Numbered from the stretch's first letter, positions 34,464 to 43,826 are shown. The stretch: DNA of 64,000 bases from Oceanisphaera pacifica (GCF_017498065.1 NZ_JAGDFX010000001.1:233661-297660); one strand, 5' to 3'. The notes: generated by a model from the letters alone, not told the origin. Made by a program: numbers and translations.

Positions 34464-35774
34464 TTAACCCCGTTCTCGTTGATATTGACGATGACCTGCA
34501 ATATAAGTTTCGGCAATCGCTCTATCATCTCCGAGCATCATTAATACAAATAACTGTTCAAATAAATGCTGGCTATTGGCGATGCGGGCATCCATTAATG
34601 GCGTCGCATGTAAGTCTAATACTAAAAAGTCGGCTTCTTTGCCTACGCTTAAATTACCAATTTTATCGTCTAAACTTAATGATGCTGCACCACCTAAGGT
34701 TGCTAAATATAACGCTTTAATGGGGTGTAGTTTATGCTCTTGTAATTGCTGTATTTTATAGGCCTCAGAAATAGTATGCAGCATAGAGAAACTCGTGCCC
34801 CCACCGACATCTGTACCTAATCCCACACGAATGCCATGGCCTTCTACCTCAGGTAAATCGAGTAAGCCTGAGCCTAAGAATAAGTTAGAGGTGGGGCAAA
34901 ACGAAATGATAGAATCGGTCTCACCCATGCGCTCACTTTCTGCTTGATCCAAATGTACTGAGTGTGCAAATACCGAACGCTCACCTAGTAAACCAAAGTG
35001 ATCGTAAACATCTAAGTAACCGGCTCGTTCAGGAAATAAAGACTTTACCCACTCTATTTCTTGTTTATTTTCCGATAAGTGTGTCTGTAAATAGACATCG
35101 GGATATTCGGCTAATAACTGACCGGCCATAGTGAGCTGCGCCTCACTGCTAGTAGGGGCAAATCTTGGGGTGACGGCATACAACTGGCGGCCTTTGTTAT
35201 GCCAGCGCTCAATCAGCGCTTTACTGTCGGCATAACCTGTTTCTGGTGTATCTAATAAATAGTCAGGTGCATTGCGATCCATCATCACCTTGCCGGCGAT
35301 CATACGCATATTGCGCTGCTCAGACTCGGTAAAAAACGCATCAACGGAGGCTTTATGCACAGTGCCAAACACCAAGGCAGTGGTGGTGCCGTTACGCAGT
35401 AGTTCGTCTAAGAAAAAACGGGCAACGCGCTTGGCATGCTCAGGGTCGGAGAACTTACCTTCTTCAGGAAACGTATAGTTATTTAACCAATCAAGGAGCT
35501 GTTCACCGTAAGAGGCGATCATTTCCGTTTGTGGATAATGAATATGCGTATCAACAAAGCCGGCGCTAAGCAGCTTATCTTTAAACTCCACCACCTGGGT
35601 CTGCACAGGAAGTCGCGCTAATACCTCTTTGGCAGAGCCGATATCGCTAATGTGGCCATCGGTGACCACCAAAACACCATCTTCATAATAGTCGTAGCTG
35701 CCGTCTAGCCCGACTTGGTTAGGATCAGCCAAGCAGTTAATAATAGCGGCGCGGTAAGCGGTCACTTGTGTCAT
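34464..35774 (-). CDS. guaD: Guanine deaminase GuaD
   Basis: Zinc amidohydrolase that turns guanine into xanthine and ammonia. Metal ligands are visible: the H-x-H in FVDTHIHYPQTEM, later His in QTHLSENKQEIEWVK and FAHSVHLDQ, and the Asp in GLGTDVGGGTSFSML. Also FCPTSNLFLGSG. 436 residues is normal. ATG at 35774 has GGAG eight bases before it; a GTG two codons earlier is not needed. It is downstream of xdhC, probably in the xdhABC-guaD transcript. Confidence 0.96.
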   Translation of the reverse strand: MTQVTAYRAAIINCLADPNQVGLDGSYDYYEDGVLVVTDGHISDIGSAKEVLARLPVQTQVVEFKDKLLSAGFVDTHIHYPQTEMIASYGEQLLDWLNNYTFPEEGKFSDPEHAKRVARFFLDELLRNGTTTALVFGTVHKASVDAFFTESEQRNMRMIAGKVMMDRNAPDYLLDTPETGYADSKALIERWHNKGRQLYAVTPRFAPTSSEAQLTMAGQLLAEYPDVYLQTHLSENKQEIEWVKSLFPERAGYLDVYDHFGLLGERSVFAHSVHLDQAESERMGETDSIISFCPTSNLFLGSGLLDLPEVEGHGIRVGLGTDVGGGTSFSMLHTISEAYKIQQLQEHKLHPIKALYLATLGGAASLSLDDKIGNLSVGKEADFLVLDLHATPLMDARIANSQHLFEQLFVLMMLGDDRAIAETYIAGHRQYQRERG

Positions 35775-35872
35775 AAACACGTCTCCAAAAATTCAGTCAT
35801 ACAGCTTTTGCCACGGAGTCACGACATCCACGGAAAATAATTAATATCACCTAACACTGAGCGCTAGGTTAC

Positions 35873-36712
35873 TTATGCCGAGCTTGCAATAGGCGAGATA
35901 TTGCGTTTAGTTACTGCGCAATACTCACTTTTTTCCGTGGCTACTTGCTGGTATTCGCGGATTAACTCGCCCGCCACCGAGACGGCAATTTCGGCAGGAT
36001 GCTTGCCGCTCACTTCACTTAAACCAATCGGACAGATCATTTTTGTTAGTTCCAGATCACTCACGCCCCGCTCTTTTAGCTTATAGTCGAAACGTTTGCG
36101 TTTGGTTTGTGAGCCAATAACGCCAAAATAACGGGCATCATTGCGTTTTAATATTTGCGCACACAGCTCAAGGTCTAATTGGTGGTTATGGGTCATCACC
36201 AAATAAAAACTGCCCGGCGGTTGACTATTAATCTCACCAACAGGGTCATCACTGACCAGCTGAGTCACCCCACTGATTTGCTCAGCAGGAAACTCAGCTT
36301 CACGCTCGTCAATCCAGGTAATACGAAAAGGTAACGTAGCCAGAATATGCACCAAGGCTTTCGCCACATGACCGGCGCCAAACAACACCAGATGATGACG
36401 GGCACGCACCACAGGCTCTAGCATAATACTCGCCATGCCGCCGCAGCACTGGCCAAGACTCGCCCCTAAATTAAAGCGCTCCACTTTCATCTGTGACTCA
36501 CCACTCAACAGCATCGCGCGCGCCAGCTTAAGGGCTTTATACTCAAGGTGACCGCCACCAATAGTGGCGTAGCAGCCTTGCTCGGTAACCAGCATTTTGG
36601 TGCCGCTATCGCGCGGTGTAGAGCCTTTATGCTCAACCACTGTCACCATAACGCAAGGTTCACCCTTGCGTTCTAATTCGGCCAATATTTGAATCCAGTT
36701 ATCTTTAAACAT
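35873..36712 (-). CDS. xdhC: Xanthine dehydrogenase accessory protein XdhC
   Basis: This protein inserts the sulfurated molybdenum cofactor into xanthine dehydrogenase. Marks are CVMVTVVEHKGSTPRDSGTK at the N-terminus, GGGHLEYKAL, the conserved Cys pair in GASLGQCCGG, a Rossmann-type LFGAGHVAKALVHIL and, near the C-terminus, YFGVIGSQTKRKRF and CPIGLSEVSGKHPAEIAVSV. It is separated from xdhB by a 294-base stretch with three hairpins. Confidence 0.95.
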   Translation of the reverse strand: MFKDNWIQILAELERKGEPCVMVTVVEHKGSTPRDSGTKMLVTEQGCYATIGGGHLEYKALKLARAMLLSGESQMKVERFNLGASLGQCCGGMASIMLEPVVRARHHLVLFGAGHVAKALVHILATLPFRITWIDEREAEFPAEQISGVTQLVSDDPVGEINSQPPGSFYLVMTHNHQLDLELCAQILKRNDARYFGVIGSQTKRKRFDYKLKERGVSDLELTKMICPIGLSEVSGKHPAEIAVSVAGELIREYQQVATEKSEYCAVTKRNISPIASSA

Positions 36713-36800
36713 AACCTTTATTACCTCTTCCTAATATCTCAGCCGCCGATTGGTATACCTTTAAGCAACTCAGTGCTTAAGGGAGGACCAAGGGAATTAC

Positions 36801-36924
36801 TCAACCGACCACCTGCGCCAGGGATGGCGCGGTTGAGCCCCCAGGGGGCGAGCTTGTCTCGCCGTGACAAATTGTTTGAGTCTGACCAAATATCCAGTGA
36901 ATGTTCGCAGCTGACTCAAACAAT
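36801..36924. repeat. Intergenic element with three hairpins inside the xdh operon
   Basis: Three inverted repeats occur in a row: TCAACCG/CGGTTGA enclosing GCGCCA/TGGCGC (36801-36835), GGCGAG/CTCGCC (about 36847-36863) and a perfect 12-base pair ATTGTTTGAGTC/GACTCAAACAAT (36871-36924). A plus-strand frame through it (36689-36958) has no support as a gene. It looks like an inserted intergenic repeat. Confidence 0.65.
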
Positions 36925-37006
36925 GAGTGTCATATCCCACGACGAGTCGGAGGAGTAAGCCCTTGGTTCGACTTCTGCCGCTACCTCAATTGATACTCGC
37001 CTCCCC

Positions 37007-39394
37007 TCACACATCTCCTGCGGTGGCTTCATTCTTTTCTACCCACTCGTGCATTTGCTCTACCGCCCATAGCACTCGTTCTGGGGTAGCAGGAGAGTCA
37101 ATATGTGGATATGTTTGATAATCAGACACACTGGCAATGGCATCTTTAAGGGCACACCACACCGAAATACCCAACATAAAGGGCGGCTCACCCACGGCTT
37201 TAGAATGAAACACAGTGTCTTCTGGGTTTTTGCGGTTTTCGACTAATTTAGTACGAAAATCAATCGGCATATCAGCCACGGCAGGAATTTTGTAACCCGC
37301 AGGCCCTGTGGTCATTAAGCGACCTTTATCATTCCACACCAATTCTTCGGTGGTTAACCAACCCACCCCTTGCACAAAAGCCCCTTCTACTTGGCCAATA
37401 TCAATGGCGGGATTAAGCGAGTCCCCCACATCATGCAAGATATCGGCACGCAAAATTTTGTACTCGCCAGTTAAGGTATCAATCAATACCTCTGAGCAGG
37501 CAGCCCCATACGCAAAGTAGTAAAAAGGCGAGCCTGAGCCGGTCGCATGATCGTAGAAGATCTTAGGAGTACGGTAAAAACCCGTGCTTGAAAGCGAAAT
37601 CTGATTGAAATAGGCCAGCTCAATAAATTCAGGGAATGACATGATCTGATCGCGGATCGTCACAAAGTTATTTTTAAACACCACTTCTTCTGGCGTTACC
37701 TGAAAATGACCGGCCGCCCACTCAATTAAGCGATTTTTAATGGTTATCGCCGCATTTTGTGCCGCTTTACCGTTAATATCGGTACCGCTCGAGGCCGCTG
37801 TAGGGGAAGTATTTGGCACTTTATCGGTATTGGTGGCCGTGATCTGAATACGGTCAATGTCTACCTGAAACTCTTCCGCCACAATTTGTGCCACTTTAAT
37901 ATTCAGCCCCTGCCCCATTTCAGTACCACCGTGGTTAAGGTGAATACTGCCATCGGTATACACGTGCACTAAAGCGCCGCCCTGATTTAAGAAGCTGGCG
38001 GTAAACGAAATACCAAACTTCACTGGGGTCATGGCAATCCCTTTTTTCAAAATAGGGCTTTGCGCGTTATAGGCTTTTATCTCATCGCGACGGCGAGCGT
38101 ATTCACTGGACTCTTCTAGTTCCTCAACCATCTCATGAATAATATTGTGCTCTACCGGCTGATGATAGTGAGTGACGTTGCGCTCATCTATGCCATAAAA
38201 GTTAACTTTTCGGATCTCTAGTGGATCTTTACCCAAATGAGAGGCAATTTCGTCGATCACATGCTCTATGGTCATCATGCCCTGGGGGCCACCAAAACCA
38301 CGATACGCCGTATTAGAAGCGGTATGGGTTTTACATCTGTGACCCACTACTGTGGCGTCACCTAAGTAATAGGCGTTATCTGAGTGAAACATGGCGCGGT
38401 CGACAATGGACGACGAGAGATCCGGTGAGTAACCACAGTTACCTGCCACTATAATCTCTGAGGCTTGAATGCGACCTGTGTCGTCAAAACCAATTTTGTA
38501 TTGGTTATAAAACGGATGACGCTTACCTGTCATCATCATGTCTTCTACACGGGGTAAACGCATTTTGGTTGGTCGACCGGTTAGGCGCGCCACCACTGCC
38601 GCTAAACAGGCTGGGGCTGCAGCTTGGGTTTCTTTACCGCCAAAACCGCCCCCCATGCGTCGCATATCGGTAACCACCTTATGCATAGGGACCCCTAATA
38701 CACTGGCCACCAACTTTTGAATTTCTGTCGGGTGCTGGCTTGAGGTAAACACCATCATGCCGCCATCTTCGGTGGGCACCACAGAGCTGACTTGGGTTTC
38801 TAAGTAGAAGTGCTCTTGGCCACCAATATGTAAGCTGCCCTCAATAACGTGCTTAGCGCTCGCCAAGCCTGCGGCAGAGTCACCTCTTTGTTGGGTGTGG
38901 CTTTCTGTCACAAAGTGCTTTTTTTCTAGTGCTTCTTCTACCGATAAAATAGCGGGCAGGTCTTCGTATTCAATGATAGCGGCCATGGCGGCCTTGCGGG
39001 CCGTCACTAAATCTTTAGCCGCCACCGCCAACACCACTTGGCCAACGTATTCCACTTTACCATCGGCTAAGAGCGGATCACCGGCCAAAATAGGACCAAT
39101 ATCTAACTGCCCAGGCACATCTTTTGCGGTAATGGCCAGCGTCACACCCTCAAAGTCGTAACAAGGGCTGACATCTAGCTTGGTAATGCGAGCATGAGCA
39201 CGCTCTGACTGTCTAGCATACAGGTGCAGTTGGTTAGGAAACTCCAATCTGTCGTCTATATATTGCGCTTCGCCTGATACCTGCATGGCAGCACTGTCGT
39301 GTGGGACTTTTTTGCCCACGCCAGTTTGCAGATTCTGTTTTACCAAGGCCATCATTTCATCGATGGTCAGTGTCTGTTTTGCTGTATTAGACAT
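37007..39394 (-). CDS. xdhB: Xanthine dehydrogenase, molybdopterin-binding subunit XdhB
   Basis: The large catalytic subunit, 795 residues. It holds the aldehyde oxidase/xanthine dehydrogenase hammerhead (VGKKVPHDSAAMQVSGEAQY) and the molybdopterin domain with MRRMGGGFGGKETQ, NTAYRGFGGPQGMMTIEHV, NHGGTEMGQGLN, SPTAASSGTDINGKA and the active-site Glu in KAVGEPPFMLG. It overlaps xdhA by eight bases. The product oxidises xanthine (and hypoxanthine) to urate with NAD as acceptor. Confidence 0.97.
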   Translation of the reverse strand: MSNTAKQTLTIDEMMALVKQNLQTGVGKKVPHDSAAMQVSGEAQYIDDRLEFPNQLHLYARQSERAHARITKLDVSPCYDFEGVTLAITAKDVPGQLDIGPILAGDPLLADGKVEYVGQVVLAVAAKDLVTARKAAMAAIIEYEDLPAILSVEEALEKKHFVTESHTQQRGDSAAGLASAKHVIEGSLHIGGQEHFYLETQVSSVVPTEDGGMMVFTSSQHPTEIQKLVASVLGVPMHKVVTDMRRMGGGFGGKETQAAAPACLAAVVARLTGRPTKMRLPRVEDMMMTGKRHPFYNQYKIGFDDTGRIQASEIIVAGNCGYSPDLSSSIVDRAMFHSDNAYYLGDATVVGHRCKTHTASNTAYRGFGGPQGMMTIEHVIDEIASHLGKDPLEIRKVNFYGIDERNVTHYHQPVEHNIIHEMVEELEESSEYARRRDEIKAYNAQSPILKKGIAMTPVKFGISFTASFLNQGGALVHVYTDGSIHLNHGGTEMGQGLNIKVAQIVAEEFQVDIDRIQITATNTDKVPNTSPTAASSGTDINGKAAQNAAITIKNRLIEWAAGHFQVTPEEVVFKNNFVTIRDQIMSFPEFIELAYFNQISLSSTGFYRTPKIFYDHATGSGSPFYYFAYGAACSEVLIDTLTGEYKILRADILHDVGDSLNPAIDIGQVEGAFVQGVGWLTTEELVWNDKGRLMTTGPAGYKIPAVADMPIDFRTKLVENRKNPEDTVFHSKAVGEPPFMLGISVWCALKDAIASVSDYQTYPHIDSPATPERVLWAVEQMHEWVEKNEATAGDV

Positions 39395-40832
39395 AAGACG
39401 TCACCCTTGTTTCGAGTTGCAGACTTTGTTGCTCAAGAAAGAATTTATAGAGCAAATTAGTGGCCGTTTTGCTGCGATATTCCTTGCTCGCCCTAAAGTC
39501 GGTAAGAGGCTCAAAATCACCACTTAAGGCATCCATAGCAACTTTTACTGTCACTTTCGTCCAAGGTTGATTAAGTAGCGCTTGTTCACAAGCATTGGCC
39601 CGCTTAGGCACCCCCGCCATACCACCAAAAGCAATGCGTGCTTCAGTGATCACATCATTGGTAATGGTGAGATTAAAGGCACCACACACTGCAGAAATAT
39701 CATCGTCTAAACGTTTAGAAAGCTTATAAACCTTAAAACACTGGTTGGCAGTGGGCTTGGGCACGATAATTTTCTCAATAAACTCACTGCTTTGTTGCGC
39801 GGTCTTTTTGTAATCCAAAAAGTAGTCTTCTATGGGAAGTTCACGGCGCATATCACCTTTGCGCAGCACTAAGCGAGCATTTAATGCCATAAGCACCGGC
39901 GGTGCATCGCCAATGGGCGAGGCATTACCTATGTTGCCCCCTAGGGTACCTTGGTTACGTATTTGCAACGAAGCAAAGCGCTCTAACAACTCGCCCATAT
40001 CAGGAAATACTCGGCTAAGGGCGTCATAGCTATCGTTTAAGCTACGGGCCGCGCCTATTTCGAGCTGCTGCTCATCTTCTGTTAGCTGCTTCATATCTGC
40101 CACATTACCCACATAAATCATCTTGGGTAGTTCACGATAAAACTGCGTCACTTGCAGTGCTAAATCGGTACCGCCAGCCAGCAGCTGTGCATCGGGGTGC
40201 TCCACTAATAAGCCGGCGAGCTCATCGCTGGATACCGGTGAAAAACACACATTACCGTTTCCGTTAAGGGTAACTAAAGCATCGGTTTCAATCTGATCCA
40301 GCTTGGCTAATATCTCGGTTTCGTAGCGTGAGAACTGATCCACTAATTGCGGCTGCTCGGCAATGGCTTTAGCTGCATCCACAATGGGGCGATAACCGGT
40401 ACAGCGACAAAGGTTGCCGGCTAGCGCTTCAAAAATATCGTGCTTTTGTGCCGTGGGCTTATTTTTGCTTAGGGCAAACATAGACATAATAAAGCCGGGA
40501 GTACAAAAGCCACATTGCGAGCCATGAAAGTCGACCATGGCTTGTTGAACTGGGTGCAAGCTGCCATCGGTTGATTTGAGATCTTCCACTGTTAGTAACT
40601 GTTTGCCGTGCAATGTCGAGACAAAAGTAAGGCAAGAGTTAACGGTGCGATAACGGATATGATCCCCTTCACGCTCACCAAGCACTACGGTACAGGCACC
40701 ACAATCGCCCGAACCACAGCCTTCTTTAGTGCCATTTTTACCCAGGTGTTCGCGTAAATAATTAAGCACCGTCATATTGGGCGACAGGTCAGTTTCCTCT
40801 CGCATTTCTTGGTTAAGTAGGAACTTAATCAA
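39387..40832 (-). CDS. xdhA: Xanthine dehydrogenase, FeS/FAD subunit XdhA
   Basis: The small subunit, 481 residues: two [2Fe-2S] clusters with Cys in EGCGSGDCGACTVV and in QCGFCTPGFI plus LAGNLCRCTGYRPIVDA, then a FAD domain (LLAGGTDLALQVTQF, SLGGNIGNASPIGD-like GTLGGNIGNASPIGDAPPVL). A TTG start at 40832 (MIKFLLNQEMREETDLSP) is chosen because AAAGGAGGT lies just before it; the ATG codons upstream would place the ribosome site inside the gene. It is the first gene of xdhA-xdhB-xdhC-guaD. Confidence 0.95.
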   Translation of the reverse strand: MIKFLLNQEMREETDLSPNMTVLNYLREHLGKNGTKEGCGSGDCGACTVVLGEREGDHIRYRTVNSCLTFVSTLHGKQLLTVEDLKSTDGSLHPVQQAMVDFHGSQCGFCTPGFIMSMFALSKNKPTAQKHDIFEALAGNLCRCTGYRPIVDAAKAIAEQPQLVDQFSRYETEILAKLDQIETDALVTLNGNGNVCFSPVSSDELAGLLVEHPDAQLLAGGTDLALQVTQFYRELPKMIYVGNVADMKQLTEDEQQLEIGAARSLNDSYDALSRVFPDMGELLERFASLQIRNQGTLGGNIGNASPIGDAPPVLMALNARLVLRKGDMRRELPIEDYFLDYKKTAQQSSEFIEKIIVPKPTANQCFKVYKLSKRLDDDISAVCGAFNLTITNDVITEARIAFGGMAGVPKRANACEQALLNQPWTKVTVKVAMDALSGDFEPLTDFRASKEYRSKTATNLLYKFFLEQQSLQLETRVTSYV

Positions 40833-40908
40833 GCTCACCTCCTTTAGCAGAACCCTGCACATATGGCTAAACAACAAATAATATCTTCATGTGTAATTAA
40901 AATAAAAG

Positions 40909-40924
40909 TTGACCAATTAGTCAA
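40909..40924. promoter_or_regulatory. RutR-type operator upstream of xdhA
   Basis: TTGACCAATTAGTCAA matches the E. coli RutR consensus TTGACCAnnTGGTCAA at all but one defined position. It is 77-92 bases before the xdhA start, and a RutR-like gene lies just upstream (41162-41779). Confidence 0.7.
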
Positions 40925-41095
40925 TAATTAATTTTACTTTTTACAACTTTTATTGAAACATAAGTTTAACATCATCCTAATTTGCTGCCGAAATCATGAC
41001 TGAAGTCGTCAGCCATAGGGATTGTATAAGCTCGCCAAGTTGCGCTATCTGCCTTCTATAGCAAGAAATCACCGCTAATCACCTATAAAAAACGA

Positions 41096-41127
41096 TAAAA
41101 AAACACCAAGCTTGTAGGCTTGGTGTT
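41096..41127 (-). terminator. Terminator of the RutR-like gene
   Basis: AACACCAAGC and GCTTGGTGTT arms are followed on the minus strand by a run of seven T. Confidence 0.88.
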
Positions 41128-41161
41128 GTTTAAGACTTCACGATTAGACTATACAGTGCTG

Positions 41162-41779
41162 TTAATAAGACAGAGCCTGAACGTTGCAACCACTCAATAC
41201 CAGCTGAGTGATCTGCTGTGCTGCCAACTCAAAGTCGTGATCGTCTAGCTCTTCTTTACCCAAGGTCATGGTAATTTGCCAATTAAAATCAGCATAGGTT
41301 TGCGTAGACGCCCAAATAGCAAACAGTAAATGGTGTGCATCGACAGCATGCAGCAAGTTTTGTGCTATCCAATCGTTAAGCTTGGCACTTAAAGTGCGAG
41401 TTTGTTCGCTAAGGCGCTCAATAATATCGGGAGGTAAATGCGGGGCGCCATGCATGATCTCATTTGCAAATACTTTAGATGCATAAGGGTAATTTTTTGA
41501 GATCATTAGCTTAGATTTAATATAAGCGGTTAGCGCTAATACGGGGTCTTGATGCTGAATAAAAGGCTCAGATGCGGCCAGCAAAGGCTCGGTGATACTT
41601 TCAAGTACAGCTCGGTAGAGCTTTTCTTTACTGCCAAAGTAATAGTAAATATTCGGTTTGGGTAAGTCTGCAAGCTGGGCAATGGTCGCTGTTTTAGTCG
41701 CGGCATAGCCATGTTCAGCAAACACCTGACTTGCCGCGCGTATAATAATTTCTTCGTTTTTTGCTCGGATCCGAGACAT
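41162..41779 (-). CDS. TetR family regulator, RutR-like
   Basis: The N-terminal TetR helix-turn-helix is clear (IIIRAASQVFAEHGYAATKT, then LADLPKPNIYYYFGSKEKLY), and the C-terminal part (LMISKNYPYASKVFANEIMH, then LLFAIWASTQTYADFNWQIT) is that of the RutR/YcdC group, whose ligand in E. coli is uracil or thymine and which controls pyrimidine and purine turnover. 205 residues is normal. The RutR-type operator in front of xdhA supports the assignment, and the inverted repeat upstream may be its own operator. Confidence 0.87.
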   Translation of the reverse strand: MSRIRAKNEEIIIRAASQVFAEHGYAATKTATIAQLADLPKPNIYYYFGSKEKLYRAVLESITEPLLAASEPFIQHQDPVLALTAYIKSKLMISKNYPYASKVFANEIMHGAPHLPPDIIERLSEQTRTLSAKLNDWIAQNLLHAVDAHHLLFAIWASTQTYADFNWQITMTLGKEELDDHDFELAAQQITQLVLSGCNVQALSY

Positions 41780-41815
41780 AGTAATGTAAGCTCCAAACCA
41801 TTATATGAGGCGTTT

Positions 41816-41845
41816 CTTGGTTAACCCTACCCCAATTTAACCAAG
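41816..41845. promoter_or_regulatory. Inverted repeat upstream of the RutR-like gene
   Basis: CTTGGTTAA and TTAACCAAG, perfect nine-base arms with 12 bases between, 37 bases before the regulator start. Candidate autoregulatory operator. Confidence 0.45.
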
Positions 41846-41863
41846 ACTGTGAGCAAAAATACA

Positions 41864-41891
41864 TAAAAAAGCGTTCACTGAAGTGAACGCT
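41864..41891 (-). terminator. Terminator of the GlcG-like gene
   Basis: AGCGTTCACT and AGTGAACGCT arms are followed on the minus strand by a T-run. Confidence 0.85.
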
Positions 41892-41958
41892 AGTATCAAT
41901 AACAGGCTTAATGCTGGTGCTTGATAATATTAAGGCTGTTAATCTGACCGAGTGTTAG

Positions 41959-42390
41959 TTAGCTGTAATCTGCCACCAAGTCGGCAAGCTTAACACCGGC
42001 AATAGCACAGGCTTCATCTACATCGGGAAGATCGCCACTAATGCCTACAGCACCCAGTATGTTGTTGTCGGCATCACGAATTAATACGCCACCGGGAGCG
42101 GGAATAATATCGCCATCGGACATCACATTAACCGCAGACATAAAGGCCGGACGCGTCTCTGCAACCTCAGCTAAGCCTCGAGAGCTGCGCCCTAATGCTA
42201 CAGCACCCCATGCTTTACCTTTAGCAATATCGGGTCGTAATAAGGTGGCGCCATCTTGGCGCTGAAGGGAGATAAGATGACCCGCATTGTCTAATACAGC
42301 AACGGTAAGGGGGGCGGCGGAAACCTCTGATGCGTGCTCAAAGGCGCCACGCGTGATGGTTAACGCTTGTTCAAGTCTAATGGTGCTCAT
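41959..42390 (-). CDS. GlcG/HbpS family protein
   Basis: 143 residues of the GlcG/HbpS (Haem_degrading) family: LTITRGAFEHASEVSAAPLT, VAVLDNAGHLISLQRQDGAT, RPDIAKGKAWGAVALG and PGGVLIRDADNNILGAVGISG are all typical. Some members bind haem; others lie by glycolate or other catabolic genes, so a role at the end of ureide breakdown, where glyoxylate appears, is possible. No signal peptide is seen. The 404-base gap downstream to the next gene (42391-42794) shows nothing clear. Confidence 0.85.
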   Translation of the reverse strand: MSTIRLEQALTITRGAFEHASEVSAAPLTVAVLDNAGHLISLQRQDGATLLRPDIAKGKAWGAVALGRSSRGLAEVAETRPAFMSAVNVMSDGDIIPAPGGVLIRDADNNILGAVGISGDLPDVDEACAIAGVKLADLVADYS

Positions 42391-42794
42391 TTATGGACTC
42401 CCTGTCGATGGTAACAACAGTAACAATAGAAGAGAATTGAGCACTAATAAAGCATAAAACAGACACAATGTTAAGATCTTTCGTTCGCATCTTACGTTAA
42501 GGTAATGTATTTACTCGTCTATTGTCTGTGATCAAAAGCACATTTTAGGCTGTTAAATAACAAAAACTCACTGATTACAGGCATCCAATATCGGCTGGCT
42601 CACCCAAGGAGTAAATATCTGGTATGATTTTTGCTTTAGTTTGCTATAAACCGTGAATATTAACCTTAGCATAGCCATAACGTGAGCATAAGTCATACTG
42701 AATAACCGTCAGTCACGTCTTATCAATAACAGGCTTATGCACTGCATCGTTAAGCAGGAAGACAAGCTAGCCCTTTCTGCTTCTGGAGATAAAT

Positions 42795-43367
42795 ATGCTG
42801 GATTTTCGACAGGTTTCACGCTTTAACCGGTTTATGTGTTGGTTACTGCTGAGCTGCACCATAATGAGCTTATTGCCGCAGAGTTTGTTTACCGGCTCAT
42901 TTGGCCAATGGCTACATAACTATCGTCTGCTGTTTATACTGGGCATGGTCGCTTCTGGCGCTTACTTTTTTTCTCATGCCGCCATTATGTTATTTCAGTA
43001 TGTCTTTTCTCGTAAGCAACGTGCCATGCAAGAAAAGTTACTAAAAGAGCTACTCGACTATTTAGATGCAAATGAAAAATCGGTGTTACGTGAGTTTGTG
43101 ATCCAACGTAAAAGCGTCATAAAATTGCCTGTGACAGAGCCTGCCGTCAAAAATTTGTTAGAACAGGGTATATTAACTTATGCCTATGGTGAACCAGGAG
43201 AAATGGGGTTAAATGCCATTAAGCCATTAATGATCAGTATTGAAGCACGTCCATTATTGACATTTAAGGTGCTGGGAATTAACCCCAGTAGCATGACAGA
43301 GGAACAAAAAGATCTGATTTTAAATACCCGCCCTAAATACGCCTACAAACAGTTAGATCGTCATTAA
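42795..43367 (+). CDS. Membrane protein, possibly SieB-like (superinfection exclusion B family)
   Basis: 190 residues with two N-terminal membrane spans (about 12-29 and 44-66), followed by a charged cytoplasmic helical domain: QEKLLKELLDYLDANEKSVL, REFVIQRKSVIKLPVTEPAV and KNLLEQGILTYAYGEPGEM. This two-span plus winged-helix-like design resembles superinfection-exclusion B proteins, which block other phages in lambdoid prophages. The assignment is by pattern. It stands alone and far from the island, so it may be a general stress protein instead. Confidence 0.5.
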   Translation: MLDFRQVSRFNRFMCWLLLSCTIMSLLPQSLFTGSFGQWLHNYRLLFILGMVASGAYFFSHAAIMLFQYVFSRKQRAMQEKLLKELLDYLDANEKSVLREFVIQRKSVIKLPVTEPAVKNLLEQGILTYAYGEPGEMGLNAIKPLMISIEARPLLTFKVLGINPSSMTEEQKDLILNTRPKYAYKQLDRH

Positions 43368-43527
43368 AGGCAACAAAAAGCAAGCGCTAAGCTGGAAACG
43401 TAAGAAAGTACCATTTGTTCACACAGCGGTTGCTGCAAGATTTATCTATGAGCATTTAAACAGCAAAGCCGACCGTTTGCCTAGTATGACGCTGGCGGCG
43501 TTTTGGCAGAGGGATACTTGGGGTGGG

Positions 43528-43719
43528 TTAAGCAACTTCGTAGTAAACCGCATTCTTGGCCGTTTCTTCAGCAAGAATTGACATAGCAACCGGCACGCAC
43601 TTACCGCACTGTGTTCCCACCGCCAGCTCTTTCTTCAAACGTTTAAATTCACTGCCACCGTCTTTTATTGCGGCACGCAGTTGACTGTCGGTAATACCCT
43701 TGCATAAACATACATACAT
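43528..43719 (-). CDS. bfd: Bacterioferritin-associated ferredoxin Bfd
   Basis: 63 residues with the four Cys of a [2Fe-2S] cluster in MYVCLCKGITDSQLRAAI and GTQCGKCVPVA. Bfd takes electrons to bacterioferritin to release stored iron. ATG at 43719 follows GGAGGG; a frame seven codons longer is not needed. No bacterioferritin gene is next to it in this window. Confidence 0.92.
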   Translation of the reverse strand: MYVCLCKGITDSQLRAAIKDGGSEFKRLKKELAVGTQCGKCVPVAMSILAEETAKNAVYYEVA

Positions 43720-43826
43720 TTGAGAACCCTCCGCATTCAATGGAGTAAATCTAAATGATATTAGTTATCAATGCAAGGGTTATTACTTAAGCTTTTTACG
43801 TCAGCGCGCGAGATCATAGATTTGCT

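Noticed and set aside
36689..36958. 89-residue plus-strand frame between xdhB and xdhC
   Set aside because: It is formed by the triple-hairpin repeat and overlaps the start of xdhC on the other strand.
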